Shown: piece by piece, positions 37,046-45,930 of the stretch | How the letters are laid out: each line of letters opens with the position of its first letter | Numbering within the stretch: the stretch's first letter is position 1 | DNA from: Clostridia bacterium | Lineage (GTDB): Bacteria; Bacillota; Clostridia; Oscillospirales; CAG-272 | Assembly (NCBI GenBank): GCA_017942005.1 | Contig: JAGAVJ010000050.1 | Location: 20,971-84,970 of the forward strand | Direction: 5' to 3' | DNA: 64,000 nt | Notes under the pieces: model-generated | What the model was told of the DNA's origin: nothing | Databases searched by the model: none | The model's input: the letters and a program-made list of their open reading frames with translations, nothing else | Translations under genes and position numbers: made by a program

Positions 37046-38506
37046 ATGAAACGTACACAAGCGATTTTGCTATCCGCAGCACTTGCATGCACGCTGCTTG
37101 CATCCTGCGGAGAAGATACCGCAAAGAAATCGACAGATACCAACGCAGATACCGCGCCCACAACGGAAGCGACCACAGAAACCGCAGCAGAGGATAACGT
37201 GATTCGATATCAGGACGACCTCGGCGACCTCGATTTCGGCGGCGCAGAATTCCGTATCCGTACCATTGAAAATCTGAATGTACACAGTTATGTCGATGTA
37301 CAGGAGGAAACGGCGGACGTATACGACGATGCGCTGTACAAGCGGAACCGTGCCGTGGAGGAACGCCTGAATATTGTCATCAAAGAAACGCTGATGCCGG
37401 ACGACGACGCCTTCCGCAAGACCATCACGGCGGGAGACGATTCCTGCGAGATGGGCAACGTCCGCTGTGATACGGCGATGAACTACTGGGCGGACGAGCT
37501 GACCTACAGCATCACCGATATTCCGCACATCAATCTGGAAAAGCCGTACTGGGCAAAAAAGCTGAACGACTCCATTACCTTAGGCGAAAATCAATATGTG
37601 GCAATCGGCGCCTATGACGTCAACGTGCTGGACTTGACGTATGCGCTTTTGTTCAATAAGCAATTGGTTTCGGATTTTGACTTCATCTCTCCCTATACGC
37701 TTGTGGCAGAAGGCAAATGGACCATGGATCAGATGAAATTTATGATGCTGCAAGTCGTGTCCGACTTAAACGGCGACGGTACCTATACGGAAGACGACCG
37801 CTGGGGATATCTGTCACATTACAAGCAGGTACTTCCGGACTTCTGGATTGCCGCCGGTGAGATGAGCATATTAAAGGATCAGGACGACCGCCCCGCCATC
37901 AACATGACCAGCGACCGGTTTGTCAGCGTATTCAACAAGACCTTTGATATCATTTGGGACACCAATGTCTGGTACAGCAAATGCGACCCGTCTCTGGATG
38001 TACCGAAGGACAATGTGACGATTTTCTCTGAGGGACGCGCCCTGTTTATGGACGTATCGTTCTTCCACATCGAAAATCTGCGCAATGCGGAAACCGAATT
38101 CGGCATTCTGCCGTACCCGAAATATGACGAAGCGCAGGAGGAATATTATTCGCGTGTTTCGTATTACTGGGCAAACGTTGTTCCCGTCACAAACACGAAG
38201 AATCTGGACATGACCGGCGCTGTCATCGAAGCTATGAACTGTGAATCTGCAAATACTGTGGTTCCGGCATACTACGATGTCGCACTGAAAACCAAGTATT
38301 CCAGAGACGAGGAATCCGCCGCCATGCTGGATCTGATTTTTGAAAACCGTGTGGTTGACTTAGGCGACACGCTGTTCTGCGGCGACATCCGGGACGGCTT
38401 TATGGCGTCCATGTTCCAAAAGAACAGCCGCGATCTGGCTTCTCAGGTAGCGAAAAAGGAAAAGCTGATTACAAAGAAAATCGACAAGCTTCCCATCTGG
38501 GATTAA
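37046..38506 (+). CDS. Extracellular solute-binding lipoprotein, orphan
   Basis: About 486 residues from the ATG at 37046 (ATG at 37037 also possible; the nearest AAAGGAG is 40 bases off, so the start is uncertain). Signal peptide with lipobox LLASC (Cys about residue 18), a Thr/Glu-rich linker, then a family 1-like sugar-binding fold. A calcium-loop motif DLNGDGTYTEDD occurs near residue 235. It likely captures an oligosaccharide for the GH127 pathway, but no permease genes are next to it, so it must share one elsewhere. Confidence 0.85.
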   Translation: MKRTQAILLSAALACTLLASCGEDTAKKSTDTNADTAPTTEATTETAAEDNVIRYQDDLGDLDFGGAEFRIRTIENLNVHSYVDVQEETADVYDDALYKRNRAVEERLNIVIKETLMPDDDAFRKTITAGDDSCEMGNVRCDTAMNYWADELTYSITDIPHINLEKPYWAKKLNDSITLGENQYVAIGAYDVNVLDLTYALLFNKQLVSDFDFISPYTLVAEGKWTMDQMKFMMLQVVSDLNGDGTYTEDDRWGYLSHYKQVLPDFWIAAGEMSILKDQDDRPAINMTSDRFVSVFNKTFDIIWDTNVWYSKCDPSLDVPKDNVTIFSEGRALFMDVSFFHIENLRNAETEFGILPYPKYDEAQEEYYSRVSYYWANVVPVTNTKNLDMTGAVIEAMNCESANTVVPAYYDVALKTKYSRDEESAAMLDLIFENRVVDLGDTLFCGDIRDGFMASMFQKNSRDLASQVAKKEKLITKKIDKLPIWD

Positions 38507-38542
38507 GTGGAGGGATATACGAGGCTTTGCCCCGCGCGCCCT

Positions 38543-38607
38543 ATATTGGGGGAACTTTTCGAGAAAAGTTCCCCCAAGCCCCCCTCAAAAGCTTTTAATG
38601 GGGGGGC
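38543..38607. repeat. Dispersed hairpin repeat, half copy (3' of binding protein)
   Basis: Hairpin GGGGGAACTTTTC/GAAAAGTTCCCCC (about 38548-38575) followed by AAGCCCCCCTCAAAAGCTTTT. It follows the solute-binding gene by about 40 bases and probably terminates it. Confidence 0.8.
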
Positions 38608-38732
38608 AGAACAAAGAGCAGTCGTCTGCATTTATGTTGCAGATACTGCTCTTTTTTTAGAAAAAATGTCGTTTTTTCTCATAAAGTCTACTTTTTTAGA
38701 CAAAAATTTCCGGTAAAAATAAAATAAAACGA

Positions 38733-38762
38733 TTGACAAACGCATAATACCTATGATATTAT
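38733..38762 (+). promoter_or_regulatory. Upstream promoter of the sigma factor gene
   Basis: TTGACA (38733-38738), 18-bp spacer, TATTAT (38757-38762). Confidence 0.6.
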
Positions 38763-38846
38763 TATATGTAAAAAAAACCGAAAATAAGGCAAAGCAAAAA
38801 TAACGGCGATGAATCTCAAAAAGTAGACTATTATAGACTTTTCCTA

Positions 38847-38875
38847 TTGACTATAAATTCACAATGTGTTATAAT
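38847..38875 (+). promoter_or_regulatory. Proximal promoter of the sigma factor gene
   Basis: TTGACT (38847-38852), 17-bp spacer, TATAAT (38870-38875). About 20 bases before the coding start. The region 38684-38843 between the terminator and this promoter contains an inverted copy of GTCTACTTTTT (38688 and 38818). Confidence 0.8.
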
Positions 38876-38897
38876 GTTCTAATAACGTTGGAGTTTT

Positions 38898-39506
38898 ATG
38901 GAGTGTGTTAGCTTGTTTAACATAATGTTTGCTTCTTTGAGTGCTGAAGATCAAGATTTTGTATCGAAAATATTTGAAGAAAATAAGAATCAACTGTATT
39001 ATATTGCATACAGTATATTGAAGAACGAAGAAGATGCAAAAGACGCGATACAGGAAACAATGTACAAAATTATCAAATACATGGATAAGTTTGCAGGCGA
39101 CAGCAAAATTGACGCGCAGAACAAAATTATGATTGGTTTGAGGGTGGCAATTCGGAACACGTCTCTGCGGCACTATCAGAAAAAGAAACGAAAATTGGAA
39201 CATGAAACAAGTCTGTTCCGCAAAAGTGCAAATAACGACGAAGACGAAGAAATTGCTGTGGACATCCGGGATGAGGGTGCTGATTTGGACGAACTCATCA
39301 TTACGCAGGAGGAATGCCGGAAAATACAGGATGCGCTGCTCAAATTGTCACCCAATTTACAGGACGCGGTGAATCTTGTGTATTATTGCGATTTTTCCTG
39401 TGCGGAAGCTGCAAAGTTTCTCGGCATCAAGGATGACGCATTAAGAAACAGATTATTCCAAGCAAGACAAAAGTTAAAAGAATTATTGAAAGGTGATGGG
39501 AAATGA
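38898..39506 (+). CDS. Sigma-70 family (ECF-type) RNA polymerase sigma factor
   Basis: 202 residues. Region 2 includes FEENKNQLYYIAYSILKNEEDAKDAIQETMYKI; region 4 is the C-terminal LSPNLQDAVNLVYYCDFSCAEAAKFLGIKDDALRNRLFQARQKL (a standard helix-turn-helix). A ~40-residue acidic linker lies between. No region 3 or 1.1. GGAG sits five bases before the ATG; an ATG at 38925 is an alternative. It overlaps the next gene by 4 bp, the usual arrangement for a sigma/anti-sigma pair. Confidence 0.9.
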   Translation: MECVSLFNIMFASLSAEDQDFVSKIFEENKNQLYYIAYSILKNEEDAKDAIQETMYKIIKYMDKFAGDSKIDAQNKIMIGLRVAIRNTSLRHYQKKKRKLEHETSLFRKSANNDEDEEIAVDIRDEGADLDELIITQEECRKIQDALLKLSPNLQDAVNLVYYCDFSCAEAAKFLGIKDDALRNRLFQARQKLKELLKGDGK

Positions 39507-40201
39507 CTACAATGAAAAAAGATAAGCTGGATGCGATGATTATGTTATCTGCGCATACGCTTGCCGAAAAAAATGTATCAGACCTGCATTTTGCTGCACA
39601 TACCGATTTTAAAATGCCGGATTCTGTCGAACGGAAAATTAAAAGTATGATCTCGAAAGAGCACCATAAGTTTGAATACGCGCCCCTCATGCACTATGCA
39701 AAGCATGTCGTCCTTGTTCTGCTGGTCATTTGTACCACATCGTTTGCTTTTATTATGAGCATGGCGCCGGTGCGCAGTGCGGCATGGGATACCATCGTTC
39801 AATGGTATGATGATTATATTGCTGTTGCTTATACAGTTGTTGAAACACCGCCGTTATTTATTGAAGAAAAACGGGAGCCAACCGCGATTCCGGAGGATTG
39901 GGAGAAAACTATAGTATTGGAAACAAAATCCATATACTATGTTCAATATATGTATAATAATAAAGCAATCATGTATTTCAAGCAAAAAGTGTTAGACAGA
40001 GATGAGGACTGGATTGATAATGAAAGAGCAGAAATCGAAAGTATTATGATTGGTGATAACAAAGGATATCTGATGCGATTGGATGATAAGGATTACTGTT
40101 ATTTCGTATGGAATGACGGCATGTATTCATATACCATACAATATGTCACATCCGAAATTGAGTTTGCATCCGTGCTGCGCATTGCGGAATCCATTTCATA
40201 A
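39503..40201 (+). CDS. DUF4367-type membrane protein, likely anti-sigma partner
   Basis: 232 residues. A cytoplasmic N-terminal part (about 1-65) with KMPDSVERKIKSM, one membrane helix (about 70-90), then an extracytoplasmic domain ending in a strand typical of DUF4367 (ASVLRIAESI). Proteins of this kind are usually encoded next to ECF sigma factors in Clostridia and are thought to hold the sigma at the membrane. No zinc-binding anti-sigma motif is seen, so that role is inferred from overlap and topology. Confidence 0.8.
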   Translation: MTTMKKDKLDAMIMLSAHTLAEKNVSDLHFAAHTDFKMPDSVERKIKSMISKEHHKFEYAPLMHYAKHVVLVLLVICTTSFAFIMSMAPVRSAAWDTIVQWYDDYIAVAYTVVETPPLFIEEKREPTAIPEDWEKTIVLETKSIYYVQYMYNNKAIMYFKQKVLDRDEDWIDNERAEIESIMIGDNKGYLMRLDDKDYCYFVWNDGMYSYTIQYVTSEIEFASVLRIAESIS

Positions 40202-40405
40202 ACAGCATTGTGGTATATAGTATCCATACACAAAATTATATTTATATTGAATAATTGAAATAAATGATATGGAAATAATTTATAAATTTTTCATAAAGTT
40301 CATCTTTTGTCAAAAAAGATCGAAAAATCATCTAACAAAATGACAGTATCCTGAGTTATATATAGTGTAAGGACAAATAGGAATGTTCTTCGGGAGGCTT
40401 CAAGT
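40202..40405 (+). other. Intergenic region with possible promoter for the secreted protein
   Basis: AT-rich. TCATAAAGTTCATCTTTTG at 40290 resembles TCATAAAGTCTACTTTTTT at 38681 upstream of the sigma gene. A TATATA element near 40360 follows, about 45 bases before the TTG start. Confidence 0.35.
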
Positions 40406-40822
40406 TTGAAAAGGAAGGTTGCATTGCTGTTGCTTGGATGCATCATCCTGTCCTGCTTCTGTGTGCCAGTTAGCGCATCCACGGAGATTGATACTGGAAT
40501 GTACAGATGGTCAAACATCATGTCGGTGGAAACAAGATTGACCTTTGATGGAAGAAGCGCAAATTACAGCGCGATCATAACAGGTGCTAATGACGTTAAT
40601 AATATTACTGCGTCGGCAGTCTTGTATTTTAAAAACTCAGACGGCGACTGGGTAGAAATCCCTATGAATTGGACATATGATGAGGATGTTTCTGAGCTTG
40701 TCATCAGCGAGGACTTCAGAGGCGTTATTGGACGTGAATATAAGGTCGAACTGAGTGCAATGGTGTATATGAACGGTTATGGAGAACCGCTCAAAAAAAC
40801 AAGTACCAAAGTGTGTCAATAA
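40406..40822 (+). CDS. Small secreted protein, unknown function
   Basis: 138 residues from a TTG start with GGGAGG eight bases before it. A signal peptide ends at VSAS (about residue 24-25); the mature ~114 residues have a hydrophilic, strand-rich pattern (IMSVETRLTFDGRSANYSA, then YKVELSAMVYM) like small Clostridial beta-sandwich exported proteins. No named family. Position after the sigma and DUF4367 genes suggests it is a target or a sensed partner, an inference. Confidence 0.78.
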   Translation: MKRKVALLLLGCIILSCFCVPVSASTEIDTGMYRWSNIMSVETRLTFDGRSANYSAIITGANDVNNITASAVLYFKNSDGDWVEIPMNWTYDEDVSELVISEDFRGVIGREYKVELSAMVYMNGYGEPLKKTSTKVCQ

Positions 40823-41373
40823 GTTTTGTGTTGCCAAAATGGCTGCACAGGACTGATTGCATAAATATTACTCGAAAGCTGTGGACGATACCACGCACAG
40901 CAAAAGAGTAGAAAACATTCGCAAAAAAAGATTTCGTTCACTTTGTATGAAGGGGACTCATAGGCAATTCTCATGAGTTCCCCTACTTGCATATAAGGAG
41001 GTGAATGTCCGTGATTCGGAAAAACACATCGTAATGGATAGGAATGCAGAATTATTGTTAAAATTATAACAAACTCTGCGTTCCGAAAAAGGCGACAGCT
41101 TCCGCACCGTGTACCGTATAGACCGCATGGCGCACCGCAATATTACGAGAAGTCGTAATTGCGCGAAAAATGTCTGAAACACGAAAAATGTCTAAAAAAG
41201 GGAAATGAGATCTTTTCAGCAAATGAAGCGAAACTATACAGATTGGAGAGTAGACAATATAACAAAAAATAAAAATGTCGAATTTTCGTATTTATGAAAA
41301 AATACAGAAAAAGCGTGGTATAATAGATACAGCCGGGCAAAACGCGGTTAAAATCATAAAAAAGGAGATTTGT
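40823..41373 (+). other. Intergenic region with hairpins and a tiny open frame
   Basis: A hairpin AGGGGACTCAT/ATGAGTTCCCCT (40951-40984) may terminate the secreted-protein gene. At 41005 an ATG follows a perfect AAGGAGGTG, but the frame ends after nine codons. A second hairpin (GCAATATTACGA/TCGTAATTGC) is near 41137-41163. The next gene starts at 41374. Confidence 0.5.
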
Positions 41374-41928
41374 ATGAAAGAAGACAAAACAAAAGTGCAA
41401 AATGAACAAACGAAGAGGGAGGAGAATGAAGAACTTATAAAACTGTTTTTGCTACACATGAACGCCTATGCGTGGAGCAAAGGATACCGACGATTGAAAT
41501 CAGCGCTGCAATATGTCATAGAATTGGAAAATCCTGAAGAACATCAGGTAAAGGAACTGTACTGTGAGGTTGCCACACAAACCAAGTGCAGCTGGCTTGC
41601 CGCAGAACGATCTTTACGATATGAAATTCAAAAATTATGGAATATGCAACCAGAAGAATGCAGCAAATTATTTTTCAGAAGCACGACACGCTGTAACTGT
41701 CCGTCTGTATCCAGTTTCATGATGCTATTTTATACCGCGAACAAACGCGATTCAATTCGGAACTGGGTTGAAGTTGCTGAATCGCGGTCTCTATCTATAT
41801 ATAAATACCGATACGCCAGACAATTTATTGGGATGAAACGAAAACCCGCAGGTAATGTTTTTGATACAAACATAGACCGGCGGGTTGAATTATGCATAGG
41901 AAAAACGAAAAACGCTTCAATTATATAG
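41374..41928 (+). CDS. Stand-alone Spo0A C-terminal-like DNA-binding protein
   Basis: 184 residues from the ATG at 41374, which has AAAAGGAG six bases upstream. The middle part (about 30-95) aligns by eye with the Spo0A C-terminal domain: AWSKGYRRLKSALQYVI and SWLAAERSLRYEIQKLW match the KGYxYLREAI and RVERAIRHAIE segments of the family. No receiver domain is present. The C-terminal ~90 residues are unlike Spo0A. It could regulate sporulation-linked or local genes without phosphorylation. A terminator follows. Confidence 0.75.
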   Translation: MKEDKTKVQNEQTKREENEELIKLFLLHMNAYAWSKGYRRLKSALQYVIELENPEEHQVKELYCEVATQTKCSWLAAERSLRYEIQKLWNMQPEECSKLFFRSTTRCNCPSVSSFMMLFYTANKRDSIRNWVEVAESRSLSIYKYRYARQFIGMKRKPAGNVFDTNIDRRVELCIGKTKNASII

Positions 41929-41930
41929 AG

Positions 41931-41978
41931 AGGACTTCTGCAAATATCTGTGTAAGATCATGGCAGAAGTCCTTTTTT
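41931..41978 (+). terminator. Rho-independent terminator of the Spo0A-C-like gene
   Basis: AGGACTTCTGC (41931-41941) pairs with GCAGAAGTCCT (41963-41973), followed by TTTTTT. Confidence 0.9.
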
Positions 41979-42067
41979 ATGCCTTTTTTTGCGTGAGTAT
42001 ATCTATTGTATCACCTGTTCAATGCATCACACTTCTGTAATACCGCTCCGCTGCCAACATGTATGTT

Positions 42068-42130
42068 GAAAAGTTTTTGGGGATGCCCAAGCGGCGGGGA
42101 ATTTTTTCAAAAATTCCCTGGGAGCGACCT
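42068..42130. repeat. Dispersed hairpin repeat, type-B right end
   Basis: AAAGTTTTTGGGGATGCCC then AAGCGGCGGGG leads into the hairpin GGGAATTTTT/AAAAATTCCC (about 42097-42118) and ends TTATCGAATGCATG. It matches the modules at 5281 and 12990. It lies just after the GH127 stop on the minus strand. Confidence 0.8.
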
Positions 42131-42143
42131 TATCGAATGCATG

Positions 42144-43997
42144 TTATTTCGTAGTGATCCAAACGGTAATCGGCATGTCGGGATTCCAGTTCTGTCCTGC
42201 GGAAGGATAATCCACCACCGTAATTTCACCGTCGGTCGTCTTGACCTTGTATTCCTGCTTGACCGGGAAATTGGCAGTGCTTGACGACGTGACCGATGCA
42301 TAGCCGCCGTTGTCGACAATGGTTACCGCCTCGGAAACGGTTTCTCCAAGCTGAGAATCCCGTGCAAGCATGACAGGTCCGCGCTGCAATGCGCAGTGAC
42401 AAATGGAAGCCGCATCCGCCCTGGGATCAATGTCAGCGGCGTAAATAATCTGTGTGCGCATGTCAAAGCAGATGTCAATGACGTCTCCTGTCTTCCAGCT
42501 GCGCTCTAACTTTGCATAAGTACCGGCAGTCACAGAAACAGCTTCTCCGTTGACTGTAACCGCTGTCTCACGGCTCCATGCGGGAATGCGCAGATAAATG
42601 GCGAATGCGTCGCGGCTGTCCGTTGAAACCGTGATCTTTGCAGTACCCTCCACCGGATATGCCGTATCCATGTGCAGAGAAACGGCAGAGGCGCCCACAG
42701 CTTGACGGTAATCGCCCGGCATATAGAAGTTGACGACCACACCGTCCTTTGCCTGCATGTTGGCAGTCATTGCAGAAAGACCCGTTCCGGCAGCGCCGAT
42801 TGCCACACAGCAGCCCCACCAGAAGCGGTCGCGGATGATGTCCATTCTGCCGCCGACCTGTCTGCCGCGCACATTGTTGAGCAGCGGAGAGTAGCTGTCA
42901 AAGGTAAACACCTGGTTTTTGCAGATGTGCTTGTTCACATTAATCGCACCCATCAGACCGTTGTAAATGGAACGCTCCATCTGGTCTGCATACATCGCGT
43001 CTCCCGTCAGGCAGAGCAGCTGCCAGCAGAACTTCATCCATGTAACGGTGACGCAGGTTTCCTGCATGATGCCGTCAAACGCGGGGTTGAACTGACGCAC
43101 CTTGGAATGGTCAAACAGCTCGTGCGTGGTTCCGGCAGAACCGATGACCGTAATATCAGAGTCGATGACCAGACGCGCAAAGTTGACCGCCATCGTCTTG
43201 TATTTCTCATCGCCGGTAACGCGGTAATACTCAATAATGCCTTCAAAGTTGGAAATCATTTCGTATGCCTTTGTGACAGGGTATTCATACGGGTACTTCT
43301 TGCCCTCCAGCGCCGCTTCAAAAATATTAAAGCTGCGTAAGCCCCCTGCGTCGATGATGCCTTTTGCAAAATCAAGGTACTTCTGATTGTTTGTGAGGTT
43401 GTACAGACGCACAATCGGCTCGAGAATGGACGAGGCGTTCAAGCCTTCCCACCATTCGGAGGTGTTGGTAATCGGCAGCTTGCCGACCTCACCGTTGCCG
43501 ATCTTTGCGCAGAGATAATCTACCTGACGGCACATGGACGCGACTACAGCGTCTGCCAAGTTGTTGTCACGGCAGATTTCCAGGAAATACTGCATGCCCA
43601 AAAGGACATACTTTCTGCCCCAGATGTCCCAGCCGTGGAATTCCTTTGTGACAGAATACGACGCAATACGACCGTATTTGTCCTCTGTCGACAGGATATC
43701 GCGCACGGTGTCCTCCAGTACCCGATAAAGCGTTTCATTTTGTGTGTACGCATAGGTAAAGCATGCGCCGCGCATCATCTTGCCCCAGAATTCGCATCGC
43801 CAGCCGAGGTTCCAGTCGTCTACATCGCCAATGCGGAACTGCTCCACAAAAAGGGACCACAGCGCAGGATCCAAAAGCTGTGCCTGTTCAATATAGGCAA
43901 TCGAATCTGCAACCTGTCCTGCATAGGTTCCCGCGCCCATTTCGGGACACGCAAACACATCGGTCTTTTTTCTGTTTTCGTATGCGGTATATTTCAT
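42144..43997 (-). CDS. GH127-like glycosidase, second copy
   Basis: About 617 residues from the ATG at 43997 (a GTG at 44006 is also possible; neither has an ideal ribosome site). The fold is GH127/DUF1680: early EFWGKMMRGACFTYAYT, middle TTHELFDHSKVRQFNPAF and DSYSPLLNNVRG, then the Cys pair in FWWGCCVAIGAAG (396-397). C-terminal beta domains carry the HCALQRGPVMLARD segment. Distinct from the 35109 gene, with low similarity, so probably a different substrate. Divergent from a Gfo/Idh gene. Confidence 0.88.
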   Translation of the reverse strand: MKYTAYENRKKTDVFACPEMGAGTYAGQVADSIAYIEQAQLLDPALWSLFVEQFRIGDVDDWNLGWRCEFWGKMMRGACFTYAYTQNETLYRVLEDTVRDILSTEDKYGRIASYSVTKEFHGWDIWGRKYVLLGMQYFLEICRDNNLADAVVASMCRQVDYLCAKIGNGEVGKLPITNTSEWWEGLNASSILEPIVRLYNLTNNQKYLDFAKGIIDAGGLRSFNIFEAALEGKKYPYEYPVTKAYEMISNFEGIIEYYRVTGDEKYKTMAVNFARLVIDSDITVIGSAGTTHELFDHSKVRQFNPAFDGIMQETCVTVTWMKFCWQLLCLTGDAMYADQMERSIYNGLMGAINVNKHICKNQVFTFDSYSPLLNNVRGRQVGGRMDIIRDRFWWGCCVAIGAAGTGLSAMTANMQAKDGVVVNFYMPGDYRQAVGASAVSLHMDTAYPVEGTAKITVSTDSRDAFAIYLRIPAWSRETAVTVNGEAVSVTAGTYAKLERSWKTGDVIDICFDMRTQIIYAADIDPRADAASICHCALQRGPVMLARDSQLGETVSEAVTIVDNGGYASVTSSSTANFPVKQEYKVKTTDGEITVVDYPSAGQNWNPDMPITVWITTK

Positions 43998-44122
43998 AAA
44001 GCTCACCGTCGCTTCTGCATCTTCCTTTTTTTAATAAACCGTGCAAAAGCGTTCCTTTCTATCTTAATGCATGCCGCAGCAGATGTGGGAGCATGCATGT
44101 ATTTCATTTTTATTTCGGATTA

Positions 44123-44151
44123 AGTGTATCATATTTTATGGTAAAAGTCAA
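44123..44151 (-). promoter_or_regulatory. Promoter of the second GH127 gene
   Basis: Minus strand: TTGACT (44146-44151), 17-bp spacer, TACACT (44123-44128). Confidence 0.75.
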
Positions 44152-44189
44152 GGGCAAACATAGAAACTGATGAAATTTGATTAGACTAC

Positions 44190-44218
44190 TTGCAATTTTC
44201 AAACTTTCATGGTACAAT
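44190..44218 (+). promoter_or_regulatory. Promoter of the 44428 oxidoreductase gene
   Basis: TTGCAA (44190-44195), 17-bp spacer, TACAAT (44213-44218). The repeat copy lies between this promoter and the gene. Confidence 0.75.
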
Positions 44219-44254
44219 AATGAGCAATAAGGGATTTGTGCAGACAAACCCGAA

Positions 44255-44392
44255 ATCAACGTAAGTTTGATGAGTTCATGGAGAAAACTTTTTTGAAAAA
44301 AAGATTTTCCCCAAACCCCCGTCAAGAAAGTTTTTGCGGAGGAGTTTGAGGAGGTGCTTTTTTCAAAAAGCATCTCCTCATCCAACGTGCGT
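44255..44392. repeat. Dispersed hairpin repeat in a 5' leader
   Basis: Left end CAACGTAAGTTTGATGAG with hairpin GGAGAAAACTTTT/AAGATTTTCCCC; right end from 44329 AAAGTTTTTGCGGAGGAG and hairpin GAGGAGGTGCTTTTT/AAAAAGCATCTCCTC. The two ends are almost touching, with no unique core. The copy lies inside the transcribed leader of the oxidoreductase gene. Confidence 0.85.
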
Positions 44393-44427
44393 AAAATCAA
44401 ATTTCATTTTGAAAGGAAACAAAAACC

Positions 44428-45522
44428 ATGGACAAGAAATTAAGAGTTGGCATTATCGGCTGCGGCGGCATTGCACATGCACACATGAATGCGTATCTGC
44501 AAATTCCGGAAGTAGAAATCGTCGGCGGCGCGGATATCATTCCCGGCAAGGCAAGAAAGTTTTTAGACGAGTTCGGACTGGAAAACGCACGCGACTTTAC
44601 CTCCGCAACAGAGCTGCTCAAATGCGACCTTGACGCGGTTTCCGTTTGTACCTACAATACCCAGCATGCTGTTTGTGCCATTGAAGCGCTGGAAGCAGGC
44701 TGCCATGTGCTGTTAGAGAAGCCAATGTGCCTTTCCATGAAGGAAGCGGCTGACATCTACGCGGCAGAAAAGAAATCAGGCAAGATTCTTACCATCGGCT
44801 TCCAGCCCAGATACGGCGCAAACTTCCAGCAGGTCAAGGAGATCATCTCTTCCGGTGCGCTTGGCGATGTGTACTACGTTCAGACCGGCGGCGGCAGAAG
44901 ACGCGGCATCCCCGGCAACACCTTTATTGAAAAGAAGACCGCAGGCGTCGGTGCGCTTGCCGACATCGGCTGCTATGCGCTCGACTTTGCCATGAACTCC
45001 ATCGGCTATCCGAAGCCCCTGACCGTTTCCGCCGTCGCGTATGACTACTTCGGCAAAAACCCGAAATACTACGGTGAAGCAGAGCGGTTCTCGGTTGACG
45101 ACTTCTCCGCTGCATTCATCAGACTGGAAGGCGGTATTACTCTTGACTTCCGTATGAGCTGGGCAATGCATATGGATACCACAGGCGACTTTTTGTTCCT
45201 TGGCAAGGACGCAGGTCTGAAGGTCAAGCAGCCGAACCTCGAGCTTTGGGGCGGCGCATGGGACGGCGCCGTTGGTCAGATCACCCTGTTCCATGACATG
45301 CTCGGCAAGCCTACCTCCACCATCATCCCGACCGGAAACGACGTCAAGTCCAACCTGTTCTACTGCAAGGTCAAGGCGTTTACAGACGCTGTCATCAACG
45401 GCGGTACCGCGCCCATCCCGACCTCCCAGATTCTCTACAACCAGGCGATTATCGACGGTATCATCCGTTCTGTCGAATGCGGTCACGAGATTGAAACCGA
45501 TCTGGCATTCTTAAATAAGTAA
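44428..45522 (+). CDS. Gfo/Idh/MocA family oxidoreductase
   Basis: 364 residues. An N-terminal NAD(P)-binding Rossmann domain starts GIIGCGGIAHAHMNAYLQ; the EKPM motif (EKPMCLSM) and the C-terminal alpha/beta domain with a GALADIGCYALDFAM segment are present. Such enzymes oxidise or epimerise sugars, with precise substrates differing by clade. AAGGAAAC is upstream. Divergent from the GH127 gene, so probably acts on a sugar released by it. Confidence 0.93.
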   Translation: MDKKLRVGIIGCGGIAHAHMNAYLQIPEVEIVGGADIIPGKARKFLDEFGLENARDFTSATELLKCDLDAVSVCTYNTQHAVCAIEALEAGCHVLLEKPMCLSMKEAADIYAAEKKSGKILTIGFQPRYGANFQQVKEIISSGALGDVYYVQTGGGRRRGIPGNTFIEKKTAGVGALADIGCYALDFAMNSIGYPKPLTVSAVAYDYFGKNPKYYGEAERFSVDDFSAAFIRLEGGITLDFRMSWAMHMDTTGDFLFLGKDAGLKVKQPNLELWGGAWDGAVGQITLFHDMLGKPTSTIIPTGNDVKSNLFYCKVKAFTDAVINGGTAPIPTSQILYNQAIIDGIIRSVECGHEIETDLAFLNK

Positions 45523-45571
45523 TCTCAAGCCCTCAAAAGTCTATCAGCACATTTTTTAATTGTTATACGGC

Positions 45572-45606
45572 GGGCTGTTGCAAATTTCAATTTGCAACAG
45601 CCCCTT
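45572..45606 (+). terminator. Hairpin terminator after the oxidoreductase gene
   Basis: GGGCTGTTGCAAATT (45572-45586) pairs with AATTTGCAACAGCCC (45589-45603), then CTTGTATTATTTT. The same GGGCTGTTGCAA arm is used at 5309. Confidence 0.75.
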
Positions 45607-45666
45607 GTATTATTTTAAAAATACAATAAAGGTTTCAGCAATCATCCCGATTACAATCATACGTCT

Positions 45667-45849
45667 ATGAAACAAAAAATATGGAAAATTGTAAAAATAA
45701 TCGCGCTGGTTTTTATGGATACAGCAGTCGTGCTCCTGTTTTTATATATGCTTTGGGTGATACTGACCATCTTATGCGGACTCATTTTATTGGCGATTCT
45801 GTACCTGCGAAACGGCGGAATCGGACCGGGTTCCGGACCGCCGCAATAA
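45667..45849 (+). CDS. Small membrane protein, 60 residues
   Basis: Basic start (KQKIWKI), a hydrophobic run spanning about 9-47 that could make two membrane helices, and a Gly/Pro-rich tail. No named family. The ribosome site is weak, so it may not be expressed. Confidence 0.45.
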   Translation: MKQKIWKIVKIIALVFMDTAVVLLFLYMLWVILTILCGLILLAILYLRNGGIGPGSGPPQ

Positions 45850-45930
45850 AGCATTCCTTTTGACCACTTGCTTTTCATGATCATATTTTAAATGATTTTG
45901 TCATATTGCGTGAATTCTTTCTTAATTGAA

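Noticed and set aside
41005..41034. Nine-codon frame after a perfect AAGGAGGTG
   Set aside because: Too short to support; may be a decayed leader or chance.
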